Shown here: piece by piece, positions 34,579 to 43,314 of the stretch
How positions within the stretch are numbered: position 1 is the stretch's first letter
Layout of the letters: every line of letters begins with the position of its first letter
Assembly (NCBI GenBank): GCA_010912705.1
Contig: POWB01000014.1
Coordinates: 55,802-119,801, forward strand
Source of the DNA: Halochromatium sp.
GTDB lineage: Bacteria > Pseudomonadota > Gammaproteobacteria > Chromatiales > Chromatiaceae
Reading direction: 5' to 3'
Length of the DNA: 64,000 bases
Made by a program: the position numbers and the translations under genes
The notes under the pieces: model-generated
Seen by the model: the letters and a program-made list of their open reading frames with translations, nothing else
Told to the model about the DNA's origin: nothing
Databases searched by the model: none

Positions 34579-35637
34579 GTGTCGGACGAACGACAAAATC
34601 TGTTGATCCATTGGCTGCAGGAGGTGCTCGGTGATGGCGTGGGCGCGCTCGTGCCGGCCTCGGCCGATGCGAGCTTCCGCCGCTATTGGCGCTTTCCCTA
34701 TCAGGGGCGCAGCTTGATCGCGGTGGATGCGCCACCCGAGCACGAAGATAGCGCGCGCTTTGTGCGCTTGGCGCGGTCTTTTCGCCGGGCTGAACTCAAT
34801 GCCCCTGAGGTGCTGGCCGAGGACTCTAGGCGTGGCTTCATGGTGGTATCCGATTTGGGCGTGCGGACCTATCTGAGCCTGCTTAAGGCCGCTCAAGCGC
34901 CAGTGCAGTGGTCAGCTCAGCCGCCTGATCAGTCTCTAGATCCAGATCCAGCTTTAGCTCAGGCCGACCTCCTCTATGGCGATGCGATCGCAGCGCTGAT
35001 CCGGCTCCAGCTTAGGCTCTCGGTCGTTGGACTGCCGTTCTACGATATTGCCTTCCTGCGCCGCGAGCTTGAGCTCTTCCGGCTGTGGCTGCTCGCGGAT
35101 CTGTTGCAGATCAACCTCTCCGTAGCTGAGGCAAACGACCTTGAACGGCTTTATTCGGTACTGGTCGAGAACGCACTGGTGCAGCCCTATGTTGCCGTGC
35201 ATCGTGATTTCCATAGCCGCAACCTCATGCTCACGGAGACTGCGAACCCCGGCATCCTCGATCTCCAAGATGCGGTTGCCGGTCCGCTGACCTACGATCT
35301 CGCCTCCTTGCTGAAGGACTGTTACATCGCTTGGCCGCGCGAGCGCGTGCTAGGTTGGCTCGATTGCTACGCCGAGCAGGCACAGGCGAGCGGATTGCTG
35401 AAGGCCAGCGATCGACCAAAACTGCTGCGCTGGTTCGATCTCATGGGTGCGCAGCGTCATCTCAAGGCCGCTGGCATCTTTGCGCGCTTGGCCGTTCGCG
35501 ATGGCAAGCGCGGTTATCTCGCAGATCTTCCGCGCACCCTCGGCTATCTGCAGGAGCTAGGATCACTCTATGCCGAGCTGCAGCCGCTCGCCAACCTCAT
35601 CAGTCACCGTGTCATCCCGCGCTTGAGTGCGCGATGA
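34579..35637 (+). CDS. amgK: AmgK-like amino-sugar kinase (aminoglycoside phosphotransferase fold)
   Basis: Likely phosphorylates N-acetylmuramate/N-acetylglucosamine at the anomeric position for cell-wall recycling. 352 residues from GTG 34579, which has GGAGG at good spacing and gives the usual MSDERQ start; ATG 34561 is possible. It has the kinase motifs VAVHRDFHSRNLML (catalytic Asp) and GILDLQDAVAGPLTYDLASLL (metal-binding Asp). Divergent from lptD, as is common. The partner murU, usually next, is absent; purD follows in opposite orientation with a 34-base overlap. Confidence 0.85.
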   Translation: MSDERQNLLIHWLQEVLGDGVGALVPASADASFRRYWRFPYQGRSLIAVDAPPEHEDSARFVRLARSFRRAELNAPEVLAEDSRRGFMVVSDLGVRTYLSLLKAAQAPVQWSAQPPDQSLDPDPALAQADLLYGDAIAALIRLQLRLSVVGLPFYDIAFLRRELELFRLWLLADLLQINLSVAEANDLERLYSVLVENALVQPYVAVHRDFHSRNLMLTETANPGILDLQDAVAGPLTYDLASLLKDCYIAWPRERVLGWLDCYAEQAQASGLLKASDRPKLLRWFDLMGAQRHLKAAGIFARLAVRDGKRGYLADLPRTLGYLQELGSLYAELQPLANLISHRVIPRLSAR

Positions 35638-36893
35638 CCGATATCGCGCCGAAAGAAGGCGCCCTCGAACTGAATCCGATCGGCCAATGTATAGGCCTTG
35701 GCTGCAGCCTCGCCGACATCGGCGCCGAGCGCAGTGACGCAGAGCACACGGCCACCAGTGGTCAGGAGCTGATCTCCATCGCGCTGGGTGCCGGCATGAA
35801 AGACCTTGGTGTCGTCGTCACTGACTGCATCGAGGCCTCTGATCGGCTGACCTTTGGTATAGTCGCCCGGATATCCAGCAGCCGCCATCACGACCCCAAG
35901 TGCGGCCTGATCGCGCCACTTTGCGTTGAGCCCTGTCAGCTCGCCATCGGCGGCGGCCTGGCAGAGGCTGACCAAATCGCTGTCTAGGCGCATCAGGATC
36001 GGCTGGGTCTCAGGATCGCCCAGTCGGCAGTTATATTCGAGCACCCGTGGCGCGCCATCGGCATCGATCATGAGTCCGGCGTAGAGGAAGCCCACATAAG
36101 GCATGCCCTCAGCGCGGAGACCGGCAACCGTGGGCTCGATCACCTCGCGCATGATGCGTTGCTCAAGCTCAGGGGTGACGATGGGGGCTGGCGAATAGGC
36201 TCCCATGCCACCGGTATTCGGTCCGCGGTCGCCCTCGTCGCGTGCCTTGTGGTCCTGGGAGGTCGCCAGCGGCAGCACCTGCTCGCCGCTCACCAAGACG
36301 ATGAAGCTGACCTCCTCGCCGAGCAGCTTCTCCTCGATCACCACGCGATGCCCAGCACTGCCAAAGCGCCCCTGGGCGAGCATCGCATCTATCGCGGCGC
36401 GTGCCTCATCTAAGTGCTCGGCAACCACAACACCCTTGCCAGCGGCCAGACCATCGGCCTTGACTACCACCGGCGCGCCAACCTGCTCCAGATAGGCCAG
36501 GGCCTGATCAGGATCGGAGAAGGTTTGATAGGCCGCTGTTGGGATACCGTTGCGCTGCATGAAGGCCTTGGCGAAGTCCTTCGAGCCCTCCAGCTGCGCG
36601 GCCTGCTGCGAGGGGCCACAGCAGCGCAGACCAGCGGCGACCAAGGCATCGCTGACGCCAGCGACCAGAGGCGCCTCCGGGCCAATGATACAGAGCCCGA
36701 CCTGCTGCGCTTGCGCAAAGCGAATCAGTCCTGCGGCATCGGTTGGACTCAGCGCGACATTCTCGACCCCAGGCTCAGTGGCGGTACCACCGTTACCGGG
36801 GGCAACGAAGACCCGTTCTACTTGCGGCGACTGGGCGGCTTTCCAGGCCAAGGCGTGCTCACGGCCACCGGAGCCGATAATGAGAATATTCAT
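35604..36893 (-). CDS. purD: Phosphoribosylamine-glycine ligase
   Basis: ATP-grasp enzyme of purine synthesis that joins glycine to phosphoribosylamine. 429 residues, normal length. It starts MNILIIGSGGREHALAWK and has the ATP-grasp loop KADGLAAGKGVVV, GGMGAYSPAP, and the metal site region VLEYNCRLGDPETQ. purH, its usual neighbour, is not downstream; the 3' end instead overlaps amgK by 34 bases. Confidence 0.96.
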   Translation of the reverse strand: MNILIIGSGGREHALAWKAAQSPQVERVFVAPGNGGTATEPGVENVALSPTDAAGLIRFAQAQQVGLCIIGPEAPLVAGVSDALVAAGLRCCGPSQQAAQLEGSKDFAKAFMQRNGIPTAAYQTFSDPDQALAYLEQVGAPVVVKADGLAAGKGVVVAEHLDEARAAIDAMLAQGRFGSAGHRVVIEEKLLGEEVSFIVLVSGEQVLPLATSQDHKARDEGDRGPNTGGMGAYSPAPIVTPELEQRIMREVIEPTVAGLRAEGMPYVGFLYAGLMIDADGAPRVLEYNCRLGDPETQPILMRLDSDLVSLCQAAADGELTGLNAKWRDQAALGVVMAAAGYPGDYTKGQPIRGLDAVSDDDTKVFHAGTQRDGDQLLTTGGRVLCVTALGADVGEAAAKAYTLADRIQFEGAFFRRDIGHRALKRGMTR

Positions 36894-37281
36894 GAGGTGT
36901 TCTACCGATGTTGCTCATTGCGTCTTGATGCCTGTCTGCACACCTCTGCGAGGGCTGCAGTGCAATGGCTTCTTTGACGCGGGGTTTTGATCTGCTGGGA
37001 GACATGCGCTGACGTAGGCAGCTGTTAGCTGTTAGCTGTTAGCTGTTAGCTGTTAGCTGTTAGCTGTTAGCTGTTAGCTGTTAGCTGTTAGGAGTTTAGG
37101 GGCATTATCATGGCGGCGCGAGCTGGTAATGGTTGTGCCGGCTGTCGAGTGAGGCCGACGGGAGTCGTTCGGGCAGGTCGGTATATACTGGTGCCATCCC
37201 GCTACCGTCTGCATTTGAGGCCTGCGCCAGCTCGGGGCTGAGTGACGCCGACGCCCAATCGATCGCAACAGAGGAAACGCC
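36894..37281. other. Intergenic region between purD and manC
   Basis: No gene is seen in these 388 bases. They should hold both divergent promoters. TATACT near 37173 could be a -10 box for manC, but I see no convincing -35. The main feature is the heptamer array at 37021-37090. Confidence 0.7.
37021..37090. repeat. Ten perfect tandem copies of the heptamer GCTGTTA
   Basis: Seventy bases are exactly ten units of seven. The array lies 127 bases upstream of the purD start and 192 bases before manC. Perfect short-unit arrays change length readily by slippage, so copy number probably varies among strains. It is non-coding, so any effect would act on promoter spacing or DNA shape. Confidence 0.98.
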
Positions 37282-38775
37282 ATGCACCTGCAGCCCGTGA
37301 TTCTATCCGGAGGCTCCGGCACCCGTCTCTGGCCACTCTCGCGTGAGGCCTATCCGAAGCAGTTCCTGCCACTGACCGGCAGTAGCACCATGCTGCAGGA
37401 TACGGCGCTGCGGCTCGATGGTCTGGTCGAGGAGCATCCACGTCTTGGCTTGCTGTTGTGTGATCCGATCATCGTCTGCAATGAGGCGCATCGATTTTTG
37501 GTTGCCGAACAGTTTCGTCTGCTTGGCCGTACGCCGGCCGCGATCCTGCTCGAGCCCTTCGGTCGCAATACGGCACCAGCGCTGACCCTCGCCGCGCTGC
37601 GCGCGCGCGCGGCCGGTGAGGACGACCCTATCCTGCTAGTCGCACCAGCCGATCATGCCATCGCCAATGGCGAAGCCTTCCGCAGCGCGGTCGCGGATGG
37701 CGCTGTCTTGGCCGAGCAGGGGGCGGTGATTACCTTCGGCATCGTGCCCGCAAAGCCAGAGATCGGCTATGGCTACATTCAGCAGGGCGAGGCCTTTGTC
37801 GAGGCCCAGCTCCAGGGTGCCGCCTATCGGCTGCACGCCTTTGTTGAGAAGCCGGATCGCGCCACCGCTGAGCGTTATCTGTCGAGCGGTGAATATCTCT
37901 GGAACAGCGGTATCTTCATGCTGCGCGCCTCGGTCTGGCTAACCCTGATCCAACGGTTTCGCCCGGAGATCGCCGAGGCCTGCGAGCTGGCGATGCAGAC
38001 TGGCCATGGCGATGGTGAATTCCATCGGCTCGACGCCGCCGCGTTCAAGGCCTGTCCTAGCGATTCGATTGACTATGCCGTGATGGAACGGCTCTCGCAG
38101 GCCGAGGTCGCGCCCGAGCATCCGGCGGTCGTGCTGCCGCTCGATGCTGGCTGGTCCGACGTTGGCGCTTGGTCGGCGCTCTGGGAGGTACGCGAGCAGG
38201 ATGGCGATGGCAACGTGCTGGATGGGGATGCCTTCGTGCACGAGTCGCACAACAATCTACTGATTGCACAGAGTCGAATGCTGGCCGCCGTGGGCGTCGA
38301 CAATCTGATCGTGGTCGAGACCCCAGACGCGGTCCTGGTCGCCGATCGCGAGCGTGCGCAGGATGTGAAGGCGGTGACCAGATTCTTAAGCGAGTCGCAG
38401 CGTAACGAGCACCGCCATCATCAGCGCGTGCACCGTCCTTGGGGGGCCTTCGAGTCGGTCACCATGGGCGATCGCTATCAGGTCAAGCGCCTGACCGTGA
38501 AGCCCGGTGAGGCGCTCTCGATGCAGATGCATCACCATCGGGCTGAGCACTGGGTAGTGGTTTCCGGCACCGCCAAGGTGACCAATGACGACAAGACCTT
38601 CCTGCTGACCGAGAATCAGTCAACCTATATCCCAGTCGGAGCCACCCATCGGCTCGAAAATCCCGGCACGATCCCGCTCGAGATCATCGAGGTGCAATCG
38701 GGCAGCTATCTGGGCGAGGACGACATCGTTCGCTTCGACGATCTCTACAATCGCGGTGGTGATAGCGGCTGCTGA
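37282..38775 (+). CDS. manC: Mannose-1-phosphate guanylyltransferase / mannose-6-phosphate isomerase
   Basis: Bifunctional enzyme making GDP-mannose for polysaccharides. 497 residues. The N-terminal nucleotidyltransferase has [20 protein letters not shown] and FVEKPD. The C-terminal type II isomerase cupin has RPWGAFESV, with metal-binding His in [11 protein letters not shown]. The same architecture is called AlgA or XanB elsewhere. It fits the glycosyltransferase at the left edge as part of surface-polysaccharide supply, although they are not linked in an operon. Confidence 0.95.
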   Translation: MHLQPVILSGGSGTRLWPLSREAYPKQFLPLTGSSTMLQDTALRLDGLVEEHPRLGLLLCDPIIVCNEAHRFLVAEQFRLLGRTPAAILLEPFGRNTAPALTLAALRARAAGEDDPILLVAPADHAIANGEAFRSAVADGAVLAEQGAVITFGIVPAKPEIGYGYIQQGEAFVEAQLQGAAYRLHAFVEKPDRATAERYLSSGEYLWNSGIFMLRASVWLTLIQRFRPEIAEACELAMQTGHGDGEFHRLDAAAFKACPSDSIDYAVMERLSQAEVAPEHPAVVLPLDAGWSDVGAWSALWEVREQDGDGNVLDGDAFVHESHNNLLIAQSRMLAAVGVDNLIVVETPDAVLVADRERAQDVKAVTRFLSESQRNEHRHHQRVHRPWGAFESVTMGDRYQVKRLTVKPGEALSMQMHHHRAEHWVVVSGTAKVTNDDKTFLLTENQSTYIPVGATHRLENPGTIPLEIIEVQSGSYLGEDDIVRFDDLYNRGGDSGC

Positions 38776-38867
38776 GCAGGCGATGCACGCCCGCTTTATC
38801 GGGTCATCACTGGCCGCATCGGCTAGCTTCAGCTAGTATCGCGAACTTTTGTCTGCGGGGCACCAGC

Positions 38868-39959
38868 ATGGGCTTCAAATGTGGCATTGTCGGGCTGCCC
38901 AACGTCGGCAAGTCGACCCTCTTCAACGCGCTGACCAAATCCGGCATTGCGGCCGAGAATTATCCCTTCTGTACCATCGACCCCAATGTTGGTGTGGTCC
39001 CGTTGCCGGATGAACGGCTTGACGTCATCGCCGGGATCGTCAAGCCGGCCAACGTCATCCCGACCACCATGCAGTTCGTTGATATTGCTGGACTGGTGGC
39101 CGGGGCCTCCAAGGGTGAAGGGCTGGGCAACAAGTTCCTCGCCAATATCCGCGAGACCGATGCGATTGCGCATGTCGTGCGCTGTTTCGAGAATGACGAC
39201 GTCGTGCATGTCGCCGGGCGTGTTGATCCGCTTGGCGATATCGAGGTGATCGATACCGAGCTGGCGCTGGCCGATATGGAGACGGTCGGCAAGGCACTGG
39301 ATAAGGCGATCAAGCAATCCAAGACCGGAGATAAGAGTCAGCTAGCCCGCAAAGCGATCCTGGAGCGGGTCTCAGCCCATCTGGACCAGGGGCGGCCAGT
39401 GCGCGCACTCGAACTCAGCAGCGACGAGCGCGCTGAGCTGCGTGAGCTGTTCTTGCTGACCGCAAAGCCAACCATGTACATCGCTAACGTTGCCGAGGAT
39501 GGCTTTGACGACAACCCACTGCTCGAGCGCATCCGCGCACATGCAGCGGAAGAGGGCGCCGTCGTCGTACCGGTCTGCGCCGCCATTGAGGCTGACATCG
39601 TTGAGCTTGAAGAGGCCGAGCGCGCCGAGTTTATGGCCGACTTGGGCCTCGACGAGCCGGGTCTCAACCGCGTCGTACGCGCCGGCTACCGGCTGCTTGG
39701 TCTCGAGACCTACTTCACCGCTGGTCCTAAGGAGGCGCGTGCCTGGACCATCCCCGCTGGCGCCACCGCACCGCAAGCCGCCGGCGTCATCCATAGCGAC
39801 TTCGAGCGCGGCTTTATTCGCGCCGAGGTCATCGCCTACGCTGACTTCGTGGCCTGCAAGGGCGAGCAGGGCGCCAAGGAGGCCGGCAAACTCCGTAGTG
39901 AAGGCAAGGAGTATATTGTCCAGGATGGTGATGTGGTGCACTTCCGGTTCAATGTCTAG
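38868..39959 (+). CDS. ychF: Ribosome-associated ATPase YchF (Obg family)
   Basis: Universally conserved P-loop ATPase that binds ribosomes and is linked to oxidative-stress responses. 363 residues, normal length. P-loop [12 protein letters not shown] at the N terminus, [11 protein letters not shown]3-like DIAGLV, and a C-terminal TGS domain ending [15 protein letters not shown]. The usual neighbour pth is not present. Confidence 0.97.
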   Translation: MGFKCGIVGLPNVGKSTLFNALTKSGIAAENYPFCTIDPNVGVVPLPDERLDVIAGIVKPANVIPTTMQFVDIAGLVAGASKGEGLGNKFLANIRETDAIAHVVRCFENDDVVHVAGRVDPLGDIEVIDTELALADMETVGKALDKAIKQSKTGDKSQLARKAILERVSAHLDQGRPVRALELSSDERAELRELFLLTAKPTMYIANVAEDGFDDNPLLERIRAHAAEEGAVVVPVCAAIEADIVELEEAERAEFMADLGLDEPGLNRVVRAGYRLLGLETYFTAGPKEARAWTIPAGATAPQAAGVIHSDFERGFIRAEVIAYADFVACKGEQGAKEAGKLRSEGKEYIVQDGDVVHFRFNV

Positions 39960-40077
39960 TCCAGCCACCAGCGCTCCGCGCGTGATGGGCTGGTCCCACT
40001 TGTTGCTATGCGCCAATGCTGTGCGCCAAGGTGCGTTGATTCGCTGATCACTGAAGCGCTCGGGCGTTTCGACGCGC

Positions 40078-40106
40078 TTGACCTCGGTACAGCACCAAGC
40101 TATAAT
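40078..40106 (+). promoter_or_regulatory. sigma-70 promoter of tRNA-Met
   Basis: TTGACC (40078-40083) and a perfect TATAAT (40101-40106) with a 17-base spacer, 13 bases before the tRNA. Confidence 0.85.
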
Positions 40107-40119
40107 TGTTGGTCTTTCT

Positions 40120-40196
40120 GGCTACGTAGCTCAGTTGGTTAGAGCGCGGCACTCATAATGCCGATGTCGCTAGTTCGAATCTAGCCGTAGCCACCA
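40120..40196 (+). tRNA. tRNA-Met (anticodon CAT, elongator type)
   Basis: Cloverleaf with encoded CCA. Acceptor stem GGCTACG pairs with CGTAGCC, the D arm is AGCTCAGTTGGTTAGAGC, the anticodon loop is CTCATAA, and the T loop is TTCGAAT. The perfectly paired acceptor end argues against initiator tRNA. A CAT anticodon could also be tRNA-Ile2, but the 5' half matches elongator tRNA-Met closely. Confidence 0.95.
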
Positions 40197-40214
40197 TAAA
40201 ATTAGAATCAAATC

Positions 40215-40237
40215 AGCCGCTTAGATGCGGCTTTTTT
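40215..40237 (+). terminator. Rho-independent terminator after tRNA-Met
   Basis: Stem AGCCGC (40215-40220) with GCGGCT (40227-40232), a six-base loop and six T. Confidence 0.9.
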
Positions 40238-40602
40238 GTGTCTGATAGGGTGGTGAAATTGGCCGGCTTGGCTGGGGTCACGGTGGGGTCACAGTTTTCA
40301 GCGGTCGCGATGCCGTCGGCGCGAGCGCTGAGCATCTGGGCTGCGGGCAGTAGATTCTTACCTGGTGAATCCAAGTCTGGATCGGTAGAGACCGCGTTTG
40401 AAACGCAACCCATTGACCAGCCTGATAACGTAAATCTGCGTTGGCCTCTGCGGTAGATTCTTACCGGGGTCGGATTTGGGATCGCGGCCTGACTTCTGGA
40501 TTCAGAATCCAAATGCATAGATCGTTTCGGCGATTACGAGCTGCGGGAACCCGACTACCGGCAGATCCTCGACTGGGCCGATGACCTAGGCCTGGAGCCG
40601 GC
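40238..40602. other. Gene-poor stretch downstream of tRNA-Met with a possible gene remnant
   Basis: No convincing complete gene. The 13-base word GTAGATTCTTACC occurs twice, near 40350 and 40454. Near 40520-40610 the plus strand reads a protein-like piece (DRFGDYELREPDYRQILDWA) without a start and running into the end of the next gene, probably a remnant. Decayed DNA next to a tRNA fits an old insertion hotspot. Confidence 0.4.
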
Positions 40603-40854
40603 TCAATCACGCGCGAGTTCGCGGTCGAGATTCTCGAAATCGACCAGGAAAGAGTCCTTGCCCATGCGCGCGAGAGCAAGCAGGAAATCCCTACGATCCA
40701 GGCCCGCGATCGCAGCCGCCCACTCCTGGGAGATACGCCCATATTGATACCATTGCACGGCTGCGGCTAAGCGCAGCTCCCGGTCCAATTCGTCTGCCGA
40801 GCAATGCAGCACGGCTGGCAGCGCCTCGGGGAGTTCGATACAGAGTTGCGTCAT
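40603..40854 (-). CDS. UPF0175-family small protein (putative antitoxin)
   Basis: An 83-residue protein starting MTQLCIELPEALPAVL, with a helix-turn-helix-like part AAAVQWYQYGRISQEWAAAIAGLDRRDFLLAL. This is typical of UPF0175 proteins, which often pair with a PIN-domain (DUF3368) toxin. AGGA precedes the ATG. No toxin gene follows downstream, so it is an orphan. It lies in a decaying accessory patch beside tRNA-Met. Confidence 0.75.
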   Translation of the reverse strand: MTQLCIELPEALPAVLHCSADELDRELRLAAAVQWYQYGRISQEWAAAIAGLDRRDFLLALARMGKDSFLVDFENLDRELARD

Positions 40855-40899
40855 GATGGTTTCCTGTTGGCAGGCGTTTCGCGCGTAGCTCGGCTCGGA

Positions 40900-41301
40900 T
40901 CAATGGCGGGTCTGCGACAGCATGATGATCGGCGGGCGCGCGCCTAGGGCTTTCTGATCGGTCAACAGGGTGCGCAGCGCGATGCGACCCGCCGCCTGGC
41001 GATAGCCGTAGAAGCACAGGGTAAACCAGTAGAGGATGACCTCGGAGGGCAATGTCTGGAGGCCTTCGGCGAAGCGCCGGCGATCCTCGGCCTTGACCAG
41101 GTAACGCGCGCAGGCGAAGGCGAGCGCGAGGTTGGTGGAGACCTGGATGCTCTGCCCCTGGTAAAGGCGAGCCTGAGCATTTCCTTTTCGTCATCAGAGC
41201 GATCTGTCTGGATACCGATCCGCGACAGCAGGTATTGCAGCCGATGGGCTTCGTCATCGGCATTGATCAACAACGCATCCTGGGAACTGAACCCATGATA
41301 C
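40900..41301 (-). pseudogene. Frameshifted remnant of a conserved hypothetical gene
   Basis: One frame (stop TGA at 40900) reads YQGQSIQVSTNLALAFACARYL and onward to LLTDQKALGARPPIIML, a coherent protein. It is open only to a TGA at 41191-41193 and has no start codon. A second frame just upstream (about 41185-41300) reads DALLINADDEAHRLQYLLSR, also protein-like. The two pieces would join by a frameshift near 41185. The downstream part resembles conserved hypothetical proteins (DUF7680-like); the function is unknown. Confidence 0.6.
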
Positions 41302-41913
41302 TCAGAGTAGTGCCTGGCGAAACATCCGCACGGCGTCGTATTGATCGGCCACCGCGAGACAGCGATCCATCAGCGGTGCGTCGAGGCCTGGCAGCAAGTG
41401 GCTTTGCGTGGTCTGGACATAGCCATCGGCGCCAAGATGATGGATCAGCAGGCGGCCCTTGCGCCAGATCCAAACCTCGGGGATGCCCTTGGCCTGGTAA
41501 AGGGGCAACTTGCTCAGGGCGTCGCTGCTGATGACCACCTCAATGACCAGATCAGGCACGGCTTTGTCTTGCCCGAAGCAATAGGACTCATCCGGCTCTC
41601 CGGCCGCGAATTCAGGCTCCGTGAGCGTGAAGCCGCCGCGACCGTAGTAACGCAGGCCCTTGATGTGGCAATAGGTCTCGACGAAGTAACCCAGCGTTTT
41701 CTTATGACGCTCATGGCGCTCGCCAATGGGTGACATGATCTCGAGTACCCCATCGATATAGGTCAGCCGTAAGGATTTGGTCTCGGGGAACAGGGCCGCG
41801 AACTGCTCGAACCGCTGCCAGGAACAGGGCGCGATCACCACTCGATGTTCCTCTGTTGGTGGATCGAATGCTGTCGCTGGCTGCGCCGCGGGAGCTTCCG
41901 CGATACTGATCAT
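41302..41913 (-). CDS. Uma2-family (DUF820) putative endonuclease
   Basis: A 203-residue protein with the PD-(D/E)xK-like Uma2 fold: IDGVLEIMSPIGERHERHKK (early Glu), PDLVIEVV and PLYQAKGIPEVWIW. Uma2 proteins are abundant in cyanobacteria and purple bacteria. Their role is not known and a nuclease activity is only inferred from the fold. It is complete, unlike the remnant next to it. Confidence 0.85.
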   Translation of the reverse strand: MISIAEAPAAQPATAFDPPTEEHRVVIAPCSWQRFEQFAALFPETKSLRLTYIDGVLEIMSPIGERHERHKKTLGYFVETYCHIKGLRYYGRGGFTLTEPEFAAGEPDESYCFGQDKAVPDLVIEVVISSDALSKLPLYQAKGIPEVWIWRKGRLLIHHLGADGYVQTTQSHLLPGLDAPLMDRCLAVADQYDAVRMFRQALL

Positions 41914-42048
41914 TGGTGCATCCCCTCAAGCAAGATCGTCTCAATGGCAGGCTCATCAACCTAACTTTAATCGGGGCGTGCGCCAGATGAAAGCACCGCC
42001 TGCGCCGGAGCACAAATTTCGGTTCTCTTTCAGGCACAGTTTAGTAGC

Positions 42049-43236
42049 ATGAGCCTTGTTTCGCGTCCTGGTTTCGATCATCGTCGCTGTTGTCTTCGCT
42101 TGGGGGTTACAACCTTGTTTATTTCGCTTGGCGCTCGTCGTCTACCTGGTCTGTTTTCGCGCTCGCTGCTTGCGATGGTCTTGGCTGTCCCGGCGATGGC
42201 GCTGGCGGAAATGCAGCAGGTACATCTGTATAACTGGAACGACTACTTTGCCGAAGATACGCTGTCCGGCTTTGCCGAGCAGAGCGGGGTCGAGCCGGTG
42301 TTGGATGTCTACGACTCCAATGAGGTGCTCGAGGCCAAGCTCTTTGCCGGCCGTAGCGGCTATGACCTGGTGTTTCCAACCGCGCGGCCGTTCGCGGCGC
42401 GTCATATCGCGGCAGGACTCTATCGTCCGTTGGACAAGGCGCAGTTGCCAGGGCTCGACAGGCTGGACCCAGCTATCATGGCCAGTCTGGCCGAGATCGA
42501 TCCGGATAATGCCCATCTGGTGCCCTACATGTGGGGCACGTCCGGCCTTGGGCTGAATGTCGAGAAGGTGCGCGCGGCGCTTGGAGAAGAGGCTGAGCTG
42601 GATACCTGGGCACTGATCTTTGATCCGGACAAGGCCGCCAAGCTAGCCGATTGTGGGATCAGTCTGTTAGACGACCCGACCGAGGTCTTCTCGGCCGCGC
42701 TGGTCTACCTGGGCAAGGACCCGAACAGCCTAGAGCCGGCCGATCTGGACGCGGCGACTGAGCTGTTGAACAAGGTGCATCCCTCTATCCGGTACTTCCA
42801 TTCGTCGCAGTACACCAGCGATCTAGCGACCGGCGATCTCTGCGTTGCCCAGGGCTATTCCGGCGATGTGCTGCAGGCGCAGGCGCGGGCCGAAGAGGCC
42901 AAGGGGCCGGAGATCGCCTATCTGATTCCGCGCGAGGGTGCGGCGCTCTGGACCGATGTGATGGCGATCCCGAAGGATGCGCCGAATCCTGAAGCGGCCC
43001 AGGCCTTCATTGCCTATCTGTTGCAGCCGAAGGTCATCGCCGATGCCTCCAACTACGTCTACTATGCCAATCCGAACCTGGCCGCAACTGAGTTGCTCGA
43101 TGCCGAGCTGCGCGATGATCCGGGTATCTACCCGCCAGCGGCGGTCAAGGCGCGGCTGTTCGTGCCGAATGAGCGCTCCGATCGCGAGATCCGCAACCTG
43201 AATCGGCGCTGGACGCGGCTCAAGGCGCAGCGCTGA
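42049..43236 (+). CDS. potF: Polyamine-type periplasmic binding protein (PotF-like)
   Basis: ABC-transporter substrate-binding protein of 395 residues for putrescine- or spermidine-like ligands. The mature part begins after the signal segment LLAMVLAVPAMALA with VHLYNWNDYF, the classic PotF/PotD start, and contains YDLVFPTARP and MWGTSGLGLN. The N terminus before the signal is unusually long (about 35 residues) and no ribosome site is visible, so the true start may be internal. Followed by the ATPase gene; no permeases. Confidence 0.88.
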   Translation: MSLVSRPGFDHRRCCLRLGVTTLFISLGARRLPGLFSRSLLAMVLAVPAMALAEMQQVHLYNWNDYFAEDTLSGFAEQSGVEPVLDVYDSNEVLEAKLFAGRSGYDLVFPTARPFAARHIAAGLYRPLDKAQLPGLDRLDPAIMASLAEIDPDNAHLVPYMWGTSGLGLNVEKVRAALGEEAELDTWALIFDPDKAAKLADCGISLLDDPTEVFSAALVYLGKDPNSLEPADLDAATELLNKVHPSIRYFHSSQYTSDLATGDLCVAQGYSGDVLQAQARAEEAKGPEIAYLIPREGAALWTDVMAIPKDAPNPEAAQAFIAYLLQPKVIADASNYVYYANPNLAATELLDAELRDDPGIYPPAAVKARLFVPNERSDREIRNLNRRWTRLKAQR

Positions 43237-43314
43237 CAAGCACCGATCGCCAAGCCCACCCGAGCCGAACTGACGGCATGATGATGACGCACAGACTGCG
43301 AGGTGCATGCGCTG

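Noticed and set aside
37021..37090. Heptamer array as a CRISPR-like array
   Set aside because: The units are seven bases with no spacers; it is a simple tandem repeat.
40213..40518. 101-codon minus-strand frame just after tRNA-Met, as a phage integrase remnant
   Set aside because: No integrase motifs; it reads through the tRNA terminator and is probably chance.
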